Assembly: GCA_947034895.1 (NCBI GenBank)
Contig: OX344763.1
Location: 29,263,025-29,327,024, forward strand
DNA: 64,000 nucleotides
From: Rhytidiadelphus loreus
Lineage: Eukaryota; Streptophyta; Bryopsida; Hypnales; Hylocomiaceae
Direction of reading: 5' to 3'
Shown: piece by piece, positions 13,001-22,750 of the stretch
How the letters are laid out: every line of letters begins with the position of its first letter
Numbering within the stretch: position 1 is the stretch's first letter
Translations under genes and position numbers: made by a program
The notes under the pieces: model-generated
The model's input: only the letters and a program-made list of their open reading frames with translations
What the model was told of the DNA's origin: nothing
The model's database searches: none

Positions 13001-13254
13001 TCTGTACTCAGTAGACAGAAGCCCAATTCATGTCAAGCAGTACCGTCTTGGTGGGTATCAACCGAGCAATCAAAGCCACAAGCATGGCACTATAGCAATG
13101 CAGACCGTTGAACTTTTGGCTTCGCATGTCCAAAGTGAGATTGTGGTTTCGCATGTTCAGAGTAAATGTTTGTTTTCGTATGTTCAAGAGCTACAAGCTA
13201 TTTCATTGTAGCAGAGCTGGGACACTGAGCTTCTGGAGCACAAAAAACTTTGTG

Positions 13255-15320
13255 GTCAGACGAGCTCAGAACAACTCAGCGTAGCACCGCCAAAACATGG
13301 ATACGGAGATGGTCCCGCAGGTGCAGCTATTATGTAAACTGTAGAAAGTAAAGGGTAAACAGTATTGAGTACGAGAGTTCAAGTATGAGCATGCTTGAAA
13401 CTCTACTGAAAATAACGATTGCTTGCATCTTGTATGTTTTAATATGTGATTTGGATAACAATGTATAGTCACGCTATAGATACCTTGTGTACATTCACTA
13501 ACACACTCTTGTATGTTTGGTGGGTATGGGCACAGGTGAGGCGTGGCTACCTCATATTCAAGCATACGTTTCTACAATCACTTGGCAGATTCGATTATCT
13601 AAACTCTTTATATAATCACCATGTTTTAGCATAATGTACATGTGACAGATGCAGTCATATACAAAATTGTACGAGTAGTAGGAGACTAGGAGTATACTGT
13701 GTCTACGAAGTAAGGACAACTTGAGACATGAAATGAATGAGAAGATATATCTTGGGAATTTTCTTGTTATAAGTATGTTGATGTACATCCTACGTGATAG
13801 CAAGATGCAAAGTAGCATGGGCATTGTAACATTGGACAAACGTTACAATAACACAATTGAATCGTTAATATAGATTCCCACCCTCCCTCCCGATCAGATC
13901 TAAATTAGAGTTGGTTGATCGGAGAGGTCTTGGTGCAACGGAATCTTGTTTTCTTATGAAACAGATAGAACCGCTCGAACAATATTCTGATAGGGTGATT
14001 TCTTAAATGATCTGTGAATGACAAGGAATACAGTAGAAAGATAGAAGAGATGGAATCTACTCAATCAAAAAAGAGAAGCTAACGTAACTGAGAGGAGTAA
14101 GCTCACAATATCAACCCAATCAAGAGTTGATAAACAAGAGATATGGATGAGCTCAAGTTTAGTAAAGGATTTTGTATTCCCTCCCGATTTGGTGAGGACG
14201 GCAATTTCACATCCAGAGCTGCGACTGTATACATTTTTTTTTTTTCGGTACATGGAGATATAAGCAAGAGGTCTTGTATGTTCGAAATGTGGCCACCAAG
14301 TGACTAAATCAGAAAGTCCAGCGTGACAGATTGGAGGATGTCTTGGGTTTTAATAAAGGGAACAAGATCGAATAAAATTTTACGAAACTTAACTTGTAGA
14401 AATTGCTTAGAAATGAGGTGACAAGACAAACATCTTCTCTCTCTTTCTCTCTCCCCCGTACATTACAGTTAGAATGCCTAAACTGTACTACGGTTTTTTC
14501 CAATGTTTTCGATAAAAGAACCTATTGGTCATGAGTTCTTCACATCTCACCTGACTAGTTGGCATATAACAATGCTTTCTTGCTTTAGGTCATTTTCTTG
14601 GCCATTAACGAGCCTCAGTTTTAATTTCAGCTCATGTTGGATTACACGGATGAATTGGTTCTTTGGGATTGGGTACCCACCCTCCTCCTTTACCACTTGC
14701 CTAGTCTAAATAAGCAATGAACCCTTGCTGTAAGCTGCACTTTCTACACTTGACATAGGTATTATGAACACAAATCCATGAGTGGCGTACTGTAGCAACA
14801 GGTACCACGGAGGAAACCCATGACCACAAAGGTAATCATCTCATAGACATGGTTTAGTGGCTTAACTGCTTCTTCTGTCAAAACACTGAGTAAGTGACTT
14901 ATACGTACTATCAGTAACGATTACCTAGTTCCTCCTCCATTAAAGTTTGTGTCAAAGCTCCTCAGACCTCACGACCCATATTTATACCTACATCTTGCAA
15001 CAAAGACAGTAGCGGTAGATTGGATTTTCTGGTTCCTTGCTCGTATCTGCGATTTGAACTCCAAGGCCAATCTCTGACGATTATTGGAGGGGTTCAAGAG
15101 CATGCCATTTGTGCAATGTAGCTATCATCAACCATAACTGACAATACTACCAGCACGGGACAGGTTCTGGTTTCTTCGAAAATATTGAGTTTATATATTT
15201 TTAGCGTAATGCTTTGTTTGTTCAATTCGTGCAAAGGATAACAACTAGGGTTTAATTGAAGACACCTCGCGTACATATACTGACAAACTGTTTGTATGTT
15301 GGGATGCATGGGCGAAGGTG
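13255..15320 (+). pseudogene. Tandemly duplicated exon-pair module, gene not identified
   Basis: Two diverged copies of an exon pair lie in the same order on the plus strand. In each, a first exon-like block ends at a GT (…ATTAT|GTAAAC at 13,333; …GCAAT|GTAGCT at 15,117). After 146 or 144 nt comes a second block of exactly 56 nt (13,480-13,535; 15,262-15,317), bounded by AG and by strong donors CAG|GTGAGG and AAG|GTGAGA. The 15,010-15,117 block reads 'YLRFELQGQSLTIIGGV', and the 56-mers read 'PCVHSLTHSCMFGGYG' and 'PRVHILTNCLYVGMHG' in one frame, faintly like a kelch blade. Splicing in the phase implied by the first block gives an early stop at the same place in both copies, so the reading frame is unresolved. 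A further exon-like stretch (about 14,632-14,710) follows 'ttttaatttcag'. It could be a captured gene fragment or a decayed tandem gene. Confidence 0.35.
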
Positions 15321-16691
15321 AGATTATTCCCCCTTGAATTGAGCATTGGAAGTTGCTTCTGATACTTCTCCAAACTTCCCTAGGGCCTTGGACTTCAATG
15401 TACCAGCCGGTGTTGTTTATTTCTTTATGTAAAATCTTTTCATACCTTTACAAACTTCTCTAGCTCAAATGGTCTGGTTGTAGGGTTAGCTATTGAACGA
15501 TTGTTCAAACTTGATTAAGATGCTTGATTGATATGGGTTATTTGTAATTGAACTAATTTTGTGGCTCGATCTAGAAGCTCATGGAGTGTCATTTATACTT
15601 GGGTCTAGAGGTTATCCTGTGGATCTCAAGGCCTCCAGCTTTGTTTAAAATGAGTCCTTTAATCAATGACTCATATTGTTTTACCTTCTAGCTTGATGTA
15701 CCTTTACGCAGGGTCTGTTAAGCACACTCCGTGGAAGAGTATTGGTTGTGTCGAAATGCTATGTCCAATGGTAGATATTTTATTTAATCATCTTCATTTG
15801 TTCTAAAAGTGCCCTGTAAAGGAATGTTGAATAACTGTCTTCTCTCTCTCTCCATATTGAAATAGAACATTGCAACTTAGCTCTCATAATCAAATGACTA
15901 TGCACATAGGCCATCTTATTATTTTAGTTCACATGATTAACTACCAAAATTAGAAAAATAACTTAAATTTTATTCCAAGGTAAGCAAACCTGTTAAAGAC
16001 TGCAATCCAATTTGGAGCTCTATTTTTGTATCCAATTCAATTTTGTTACATTCTAATGTAGTTTTCATTGCATTACATGTACAATTTGGCCTCAAAGTTT
16101 GGGAATGAGGGATATAAGGGTTGGATTGGGTTGGAAAGTCACCATCTAAGGAATTCAATGGACACACTCATGTGGCTTCTACACGTTGCAAAAGGTTCTT
16201 TGATTGTTTCACTCTACAAAAGGGGGGATTTTTAATTTTCTTTGGAACCATATAGTGAAGTAAGAGTGAGAATAAAAAAGACACATTAGCATCCCAAAGG
16301 ACAAGAATAGTCCCCCACTAGGGTTCACAATGGGAAGCTATATGTTTTTGTTTAATTACCTGTAATTTATTATTTTTTTCCAAACATGAATTGACTAAAA
16401 TACATGTGAAATAATCCTTGATTTGTCATTCTTTTGCAAAAAAATTCTAAATCTAATAATTGTTAGTATGCACAATGACCAAATGGTCTACAATGGGCTT
16501 CCTACCTTAGTACATGCATTCATAGGCATAGCATTTATAGTTCTTGTAAATGCTTGTTTCATTAATATTTGCAAATTGAATACAAGGAATTTGCTATAAT
16601 GTATAAATTGGTGTGATGTGGGGATTTCTTTTCAATTACTTTGGGTAGTACTTAAAAAGCGATCTTCATTGGAATGATGTAGTTGTTTAAA

Positions 16692-16706
16692 TCTATATAA
16701 ATGGAT
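16692..16706 (+). promoter_or_regulatory. TATA-like promoter module (repeat-borne)
   Basis: TCTATATAAATGGAT occurs here and at 22,892-22,906, 51,398-51,412 (minus) and 63,833-63,847, each followed by a related stretch of about 250 bp. A degenerate inverted version lies near 43,980. The TATATAAA core is a good plant TATA box, but no credible coding sequence follows. Confidence 0.35.
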
Positions 16707-17974
16707 AAAATGTGAAACTTAAATCACTCTTTCAAAAGAATATACATTCATCCAAAAAGAGTGATATTGTCCTAAAAATATGGAGTAATTCAAAGATTTC
16801 ATCCACTAAAATTGGGAAAATATATTGCCTCATAATCCCTTATAAATACTATATTGCTTTTGAGCAAAATATCATCCTCCTCCCCAAGGGTGTGGCGCTT
16901 TAAATTTTGCAACTTGTAGTTTCATAAATAAAGTTGGAGATGCTAGATCTATGAGGGGCTTTATCCCTTCTCCTATACTAATCCTTGTCACCAATGAGGA
17001 CTCATCTTTCATATGCTCACACTATACATCTTTTGAGCTCATTGTGATAGAATGTCACAATGAGTATAAAAAAAACAATTTTTTTTTTCATTTACACCCC
17101 ACCACCTTGTAAGTTAAAAAAATTACAAATTAAATTAACTGAAAAGTATTTTTTGAATGCCCCCCATCCCACCACTTTGTAATTTTCAGGTTGGAAGGGG
17201 GGGACATTTGATATGGGATACATCCCTCGATCCCATCAATCCTCAACCCTTGATCTTGAACCCTCATCTAAAGGCTCTCATTTTCCCTCAACAACACTTT
17301 ATCGACGGTTGGGAAAGGGGTCTTTTATTTATTGAATCTGATCAACATCCCAAGTTTTTAGCAACGTTTGGGGGGGCACAAAATGGGTGGACTCAATCTT
17401 TTCGGTACATTGATTGCACTTATTGATAAGAAATATAAGCATGGTTTGGATAAATGTCTTTGGTCATGGATCTTTGAGTTGAAATGGAAATGATTGTCAA
17501 TTGTCTCAAATAGTGGTCTACAATTATCCACTTTGAAATTGCATAAGAAGTTCATACATATTGAAAAGACTCAACATTTGACTCTTCTACCCAAAGATCT
17601 CATCACAGCTCAATATAGATCCCTTCATATTTACACTAGTGGAATCGTAGTTATCCCAGGATTGACCACAACAAAATCCACAACTAGTCTAATTAATCAT
17701 GTGGGTCATTTCCAAGTTGGTACCGCTCTTTTCCATGTTTCCATAAGAGTTGAACTAGCCTCCTGAATACACTATGCTAAAAATGCATTATAAAGTGACA
17801 TTTTAGACATGGAAGTCTAGATTCTCTCTAAGTTGCTATAGGACGAAGGCACACACTGTGGACACATTTGTCAACGATTTTGTGCAACTCTCTTGCACTT
17901 CACATGACTTGCTCCTTCAATGGCTGCGCAAGTCCAAAATCCAGTCTTGATATGGACTATTTGATCTCAGAAAT

Positions 17975-18690
17975 GGGTGAATGCAAGAAACACCAGTACT
18001 ATTTTGCGTCACAATTGGAATGACGGAGTTGCCATTCGCCATATCTTTTGGGAAATGAAGTCCATGTACTTGAAATTTTTATTGGAGATGGCTAACTTGG
18101 AAGTCTTCAGATTCCTTATTTTTGAGAAATTTTGAAAAAAAATCCTTTAATTAAATTGTAATTTACCTAATTTGTCACACTTTGCGTTTTAGGGTGTTTT
18201 AGTACTGTGGAGCATCCAAAAATGATGATGTACATCTAGGATTGTTGTAAGCTATTTCCACAATAGAAGGGCATGTGCCCACCAAAGGGCATTCAAAAAA
18301 ACCCAATTCTTTGTCCTCAACATGTACGCAAATAGGAGTCCCTTGCCCATAGCGCTCCAAACATTTATGATGGTTTCAACTTTTAGATTTTGGTGAAATG
18401 TAATCACTATCAAGTCTCTACAAATGGCCGATTTTTAGTTTTTTTTAATCATGAATTTCTAATTATTATTAATTTATACTTAATTTTATCTACTTTTTGT
18501 GACAAACTGTCATTATTGTCGAAGAGTACTATTTCAGTATTATTAAGTACTCAAAAAGTAATATTAGCCGTTGATTTTTCGGATCAACGGTTGAGATTGC
18601 TCCATTCTGCAATACTACGAGTACTGGGCAAAAAAAAAACAGTTTTGACAGAACGCTCCCTAAATCGTTTGGTGTTTCTTGCATTTACCC
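17975..18690. mobile_element. MITE copy 3 of the GGGTG...GCAAGAAACAC family, inserted after duplication (716 bp)
   Basis: The ends GGGTGAATGCAAGAAACACC and GGTGTTTCTTGCATTTACCC are perfect inverted repeats except at one internal base. The flanks are AAAT on both sides (17,971-17,974 and 18,691-18,694). Arm B carries a single ATTT (AAAT inverted) at 50,134-50,137 and no element, giving an exact empty site. The insertion therefore happened after arms A and B separated, and the target duplication is 4 bp. There is no coding capacity. Confidence 0.92.
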
Positions 18691-19050
18691 AAATACTCTT
18701 ATCCAAGAGCCGAACAGATTGAGATCTGAATCATAAATCATCTGACTCGGACATGCACACAACTGTTGTCGCAAAGAAGGAGTCGATCGTGTCAAGGAGA
18801 CCACGGAGGATCGACTGCTTTGCTTGTAAGTTAGCCCTGATGGGAACCTGCGAATGGGAGTCTGTATCACCTCAAAATCCCGGATGAAAACGAAATCCCG
18901 TGGGAAGATTATATGGAAATAAATCGGGGGAATTCAGTATATGAATCTTAGAGTGTTTTGTGCAATGAATGTTACAATTCTTAGAACCATATTTGCTCCA
19001 ATTTAACGAAATTGACAATCCTATTTCAATAAATGTTGAAATTTTCATCA

Positions 19051-19206
19051 ATGGAAAACACGATGGAGAGAATCACTGAGAGAACCAATGTGCTCAATTC
19101 CACGAAGCGGCGGATTCCACTGGTTATTTCAGGTGTGGTTTCCACTACGGTAGCACTCAGTGAAACGAACGCAGTTTTAGCTGCGTCACTCAATCCTCAA
19201 ATCTAA
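19051..19206 (+). CDS. Small ORF, arm A copy (51 codons), unknown
   Basis: A small frame starting ATG GAA AAC ACG ATG, with a second in-frame Met at 19,063. It is compared with the arm B frame at 49,634-49,765 (minus). Both begin 'MERITERTNVLNSTKR', diverge strongly in the next 20 or so codons, and end at the same in-frame stop after '(N/K)PQI'. The two differ by one deleted codon (Trp) and a net four-codon length change, all multiples of three. The surrounding arms are far more alike than this stretch. It could instead be an exon (CAG|GTGTGG occurs inside) or chance; no family is recognised. Confidence 0.25.
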   Translation: MENTMERITERTNVLNSTKRRIPLVISGVVSTTVALSETNAVLAASLNPQI

Positions 19207-19492
19207 CCAGTCACTAGTTTTATGGCTTTTTGACATTCTAGCTTTGGGTACTCAGTTTTCAGAGATTTTTGCTGGCACTTGACGTTCACAATTGTGTGGC
19301 TCTGAAACACGGCATTTAAACGAACACCAGACTCTAGTCTTGCGAGCGTGACGACTGGTGAAGCCCCCGGTGATGTCACTGAACTTTATTTTAAGGTGTT
19401 GAAAGTAGTGAATCAAGCGACATAATGACTTTACAAGATCGCTTTGAAATCTATGTTGAAATATAATAAAGCGTGATGCCTACCCTTCGGTT

Positions 19493-19753
19493 TTGGATTT
19501 AGCACCAGGAGTCATGAATGACCAGATCAACAGCGCAACTGATGAGGATTATCTTCTTTATCTTCTTTACAGTAGACTTATCTTCTTTCATTTGCGTCCA
19601 GAAAAAGAATTATACTTGGGCTTTAAAATTGCGGTATCTTCTCAAAGGATCTGCCAAAGACAGATGACGCATGTTGAACATTCACTCGTTTCCCTCCACC
19701 AGGGCCACCATTTTAAGGAACTCGGTTACTTTTCAGTAAACGCCAGTTCATAG
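19493..19753 (+). CDS. Conserved open frame, arm A copy, doubtful gene
   Basis: The open frame contains a Met at about 19,514 and ends at 19,753. The arm B frame at 49,086-49,346 (minus) differs by one residue out of 86. No domain, signal peptide or family is recognised. Conservation here mostly reflects recent duplication. It lies upstream of the truncated gene fragment at 19,838 on the same strand, so it may be intronic or an earlier exon of that gene. Confidence 0.2.
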   Translation: MDLAPGVMNDQINSATDEDYLLYLLYSRLIFFHLRPEKELYLGFKIAVSSQRICQRQMTHVEHSLVSLHQGHHFKELGYFSVNASS

Positions 19754-19837
19754 GATATCAAACCTTTCTACAGTAGTTGAGTTTGAACACCAGTTTGGTT
19801 GAAAATTTCAAACATGGCTATTCTTGCTGAAAACAAG

Positions 19838-19967
19838 CCAAAATCATCTCTTTTTATGAGGTCTCACGCTTCGAAAGCCAGTTGGGTGCCGTGAAGCAAG
19901 ACCTTCAGTTTGAAGCAGAAATTGCCGCTCAAGGTTCCAGAAGCTTTGAAATTTGGCCGTGCTTGAG
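19838..19967 (+). pseudogene. Truncated arm A copy of the unrecognised two-exon gene
   Basis: The exon begins after 'gctgaaaacaag' and encodes the same stretch as arm B 49,001-48,870 ('SQLGAVKQDLQFEAEI', with Asp for Glu in arm B). It is cut off after 'WPCL' by a deletion of about 1.3 kb that removes the rest of the exon, the intron and the terminal exon. At the junction the word GAGGATAATTG appears twice, like a repair filler. This copy cannot make the arm B product. Confidence 0.6.
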
Positions 19968-19985
19968 GATAATTGTTCAATTTGA

Positions 19986-20719
19986 GGATAATTGCAAGAA
20001 ACACTTGTTGATTTTGTTGTGTTTCTACAATACTCATGTTAGTTTTCTAGAATAATTTTAAATTTTAAAAATATTTTTTTAAACAATTAAATAAATATGG
20101 CCAATGCATACACTTTGAAGAAGATTATACCCTAGGAAGATAAAGCATGGATAAATTCTCTAAGGAGTATTGAAAAAGTGCAAAATATGAAGAAAATAAA
20201 TAGTTTGATGTTTTAATAACTTGTAAGAAAAACGAAAAAAAATTGAATTTTTTTAAAATTGTCCATTTGTAACAACTCTATGAAGATGGTCATTTATCAA
20301 TAGGATCACCAAAATAATATTTTTCATGTTTTGAAATGCAAGCAAAAAGAAGTTGACTTTGTGAACATACAATTAACTATTCTTGGAATTCCTTAAACAA
20401 TAATTGCAAGTCTATTTGAAGACCATTCCGTGCACACATTAGCTCCATATTTATTTGTTGGGGTACTAAGTAGTACTAAAAATAGTACAAAAATCAAATT
20501 GGCAATTCTAACAAAAATTAGGGGCTTTTTTGGACAATAAAACATTTATGAAAAATGAAAAAGAATTGGTTAAGCTATATAATAGTCATGGGGGCCTTAT
20601 CGATGAATCTTGATTCATTTGGAGCCACAACAAAAAATTTACAACAAAAAAAAAATCAGCACGCAAGGTGTGACAAAAACTAATACAGAGTACAGTACAT
20701 GTGTTTCTTGCAATCACCC
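19986..20719. mobile_element. MITE copy 4 of the GGGTG...GCAAGAAACAC family (734 bp)
   Basis: The ends are GGATAATTGCAAGAAACAC and GTGTTTCTTGCAATCACCC. It is orthologous to copy 5 in arm B (46,808-47,550), so this insertion predates the A/B duplication. It sits in the second of the tandem units downstream of the DUF3455 gene. Confidence 0.8.
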
Positions 20720-21258
20720 ATGTGAACAGAAAAAGTAGCTTCTCTAATTAGAATCAAGTCCGGAGCATGCAGACCCTAATCTCCACTCACTCCGGGCTAA
20801 CACTCAAAGTTTCCTGATTCCAATGCCAATCACACTGAGAGTGATAGCCTCACATTCAAAAAATTGTATGGGCAACGAAAAAGATTGATCACTACTCTAA
20901 TTAATGATGCTGCGTTTCCGAAACATACAATAAATAGTCGAGACAAATGTATAAACTTGGCGACTTCGGAATGTCACCAAGCTCACGGTGCAAGACCAAG
21001 CGCTTTGAAGTAACAAATCACTTCATTTAATGCACAAGTCAACCATCTTCTGAAGGACAGAATGGATGTCACAACTGCTCAGTATGAACAGAAAATCCTA
21101 GTTTCCGAATTGGCATTCACGAGAATCGAGTCACGAGAATGCACTACACTAATCTACACTCACTTCAGGCGAACGCCCAAACTCAATCGGAGCGATAGCC
21201 TCAAGTTCAAAAAATGGTCTGGCCAACTGGAAAAGGTCGATCCATACCCTAATCAGCG

Positions 21259-21843
21259 CTATTGCGTTTCCGAAACGTAGAACCAGTAGTCGGCCGTGTA
21301 AGCCGACTTCTTGACATCCCCCACACGATCGGCGTGGCTGCTCTTCGGTGCAAGTCCCAGTTTGGTGTTCACCCTTTGCACGAACACCACTTCCCCAAAG
21401 TACTGCTTGCTTCCCGAGGCCTGCGTCGCCTTCAACAACACCCACTGAATACTATCCTCGTCGACTGTAACCTTCGACACAGTTTTGCCAGTAACGAGGC
21501 TGAAGGAAACTCCGCCGTTCGTTTTGGAAGGGAGAGACTCCCAAGTGGCTTGCCCACCTTGACTGTCGAGTTTGGGGAGAAAGAAGTGTCGACCCACTTG
21601 CTTGTTCTCCGTGTTGTAAAGACGTGCGGTTGCGTTGTACTGCTCCCAGGCAGTGCCGTTGTATTTGTAGAGCTGGTAGCCGCGAGCGTGGACAGCTTGG
21701 TGAAGCTTGTACTGGTGGTGCGAGTCTTGTGGGACCTGGATGGAAGATGGAATGGACTGCGTTTCGGTGAGATCCCTGGCTGCCAACGCCACGCAGAATG
21801 CAAGCGACGCTAGGGTTACCAAGAGTAGCAATTTCACTGCCAT
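21259..21843 (-). CDS. DUF3455-type secreted protein, arm A copy (194 aa)
   Basis: A single-exon frame of 194 residues. Residues 1-21 form a signal peptide (hydrophobic 'LLLLVTLASLAFCVALA'), so the product is predicted to be secreted or to enter the endomembrane system. The remainder matches the DUF3455 pattern: 'HARGYQLYKYNGTAW' (52-66), 'VGRHFFLP' (83-90), 'DSIQWVLLKAT' (130-140), 'VVFVQRVNTKLGLAP' (152-166) and C-terminal 'YTADYWFYV' (182-190). The biochemical function of the family is not established. Sequons are visible at Asn62 (NGT) and Asn70 (NAT). The start is the Met that gives the signal peptide, about 205 bp downstream of a TATA box at 22,048-22,053. The arm B copy differs only at residues 62 (N/D) and 177 (V/I). 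Long frames on the opposite strand here are shadows. Confidence 0.88.
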   Translation of the reverse strand: MAVKLLLLVTLASLAFCVALAARDLTETQSIPSSIQVPQDSHHQYKLHQAVHARGYQLYKYNGTAWEQYNATARLYNTENKQVGRHFFLPKLDSQGGQATWESLPSKTNGGVSFSLVTGKTVSKVTVDEDSIQWVLLKATQASGSKQYFGEVVFVQRVNTKLGLAPKSSHADRVGDVKKSAYTADYWFYVSETQ

Positions 21844-22047
21844 TGTGGGTTGCAGTTGGATATATTGCTCCCGATGTCGAAGATGTAGCTAGCTCCAATT
21901 GGCGACGGTGAATCTGTAAGTCCAGTTGGCGATGTAAGTAGCTGCTGTTTTTCTCGTGAACTTGATGCCGGAAGTCGAATTGTGAGAGTCTTGTGAGCTT
22001 GGAACGGAATAGACTGGAATGAAGGGAGATGTGTTTGTGAAGATGGC

Positions 22048-22053
22048 TTTATA
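22048..22053 (-). promoter_or_regulatory. TATA box of the arm A DUF3455 gene
   Basis: TATAAA on the minus strand in the context CACTATAAAG, about 205 bp upstream of the start codon. It is identical and equally placed in the arm B copy (45,475-45,480). Confidence 0.6.
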
Positions 22054-22352
22054 GTGTGAGTGTTGCAGAGGACAGCCATGAGAAGTTAGTGTGCTGTCAA
22101 GAGCGTGTGACCTTCCCGGCGCGTCCGGTTCTTATGGCGGCCGTGGTCAAAGCCGCTGTGTGGACGATGGGGCTTCACTCACTCAGGGATGGACCAGTGA
22201 TGGACTACCGAGAGAGACTGGAACTCTGCTCCGGAAGTCGACCAGGGATCGGGCGAAGTTGCTTTTTCCGTCCGGTCTTCAGTTGTGGATTTTCAACCAG
22301 TAGAAGTGCTCAGAGGTTTTCTACCTGATCTGGGTCAGGGTGAACTGATGGC

Positions 22353-22750
22353 CAGGGTGAATTGACCCCCTCGTCCTTACCAGGGGTGCAAGTAAAAAAA
22401 ATGCCCCCTATTTTAGGCCATTCCCTGAATTAGCTAGGTGAGGTCAAGAGTATACCCTGATCGTAGAAATGAATTCAAAATTTGCAAAAAAATTCATGTG
22501 CAGAAAATAAATAATTCCAAGATTTGCCCGCAGGGCCGAGCGAAGGGGTCAGTTCTCCCTGGCCCTCATTGCCCCTCCAGGGCAACCCCCTGGAATTTTT
22601 TATTTGCAAGGCTTAATTATTTTTTGAAATTCTGAATTCATATTTGCAATCAAAGGCCCCAAATTACTTTGGAGAGATGCAAGAATTACCAAAAAATTGA
22701 CACAACATAGGGGCCTTTTTTTTCAAACGAGGCAATGAGGGGGTCAATTC
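22353..22750. mobile_element. Foldback MITE cluster with AGGGTGAACTGACCCCCTC-type ends
   Basis: The word AGGGTGAATTGACCCCC occurs at 22,353 and its inverse GGGGTCAATTCACCCT ends at 22,750. A third, inverted copy near 22,546 suggests two short elements back to back. Interior words (GCCCCCTATTTT; 'ggaattttttatttgcaa'; 'gaattcatatttgcaatca') recur in the cluster at 44,694-45,266. Confidence 0.65.

Larger units (their letters stand above)
8239..15839. other. ~7.6-kb insertion splitting arm A at a (CT)n microsatellite
   Basis: In arms B and C the sequence is continuous across one short (CT/GA)n tract (52,253-52,270; 62,980-62,996). In arm A the two halves of that tract lie at 8,220-8,238 and 15,840-15,852, with about 7.6 kb between them. 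The insert carries a MITE (8,511-9,248), repeat DNA related to 56.1-57.1 kb, a GC-rich minisatellite and duplicated exon-like modules. I could not identify LTRs, TIRs or a target duplication, so the insertion mechanism is unknown. Confidence 0.7.
15840..22255. repeat. Arm A, inner part, of the three-copy large duplication
   Basis: Inverted counterpart of arm B, 52,252 down to 45,283; the first part is also the counterpart of arm C. Apparent identity is about 95-98%, with the centre of symmetry near 33.8 kb. It contains MITE copies 3 and 4, a micro-ORF, a truncated gene fragment and a DUF3455 gene. High identity stops abruptly at the word GTCGACCAGGGATCGGG (about 22,238-22,255; inverse at about 45,283-45,300), where foldback elements begin. 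Confidence 0.9.

Noticed and set aside
15840..15852. (CT)n tracts as regulatory GAGA sites
   Set aside because: They are simple microsatellites shared by the arms; no nearby gene start.
17157..17766. Two open frames conserved between arms A and B
   Set aside because: Replacements are as frequent as expected without constraint, and the second frame has different C-termini in the two arms; no domain.
21262..21898. Long open frames overlapping the DUF3455 gene (183, 148 and 123 codons), and the same at 45,630-46,266
   Set aside because: They are shadows of a GC-richer coding region in other frames. They lack family features, and the DUF3455 frame has the signal peptide and domain.
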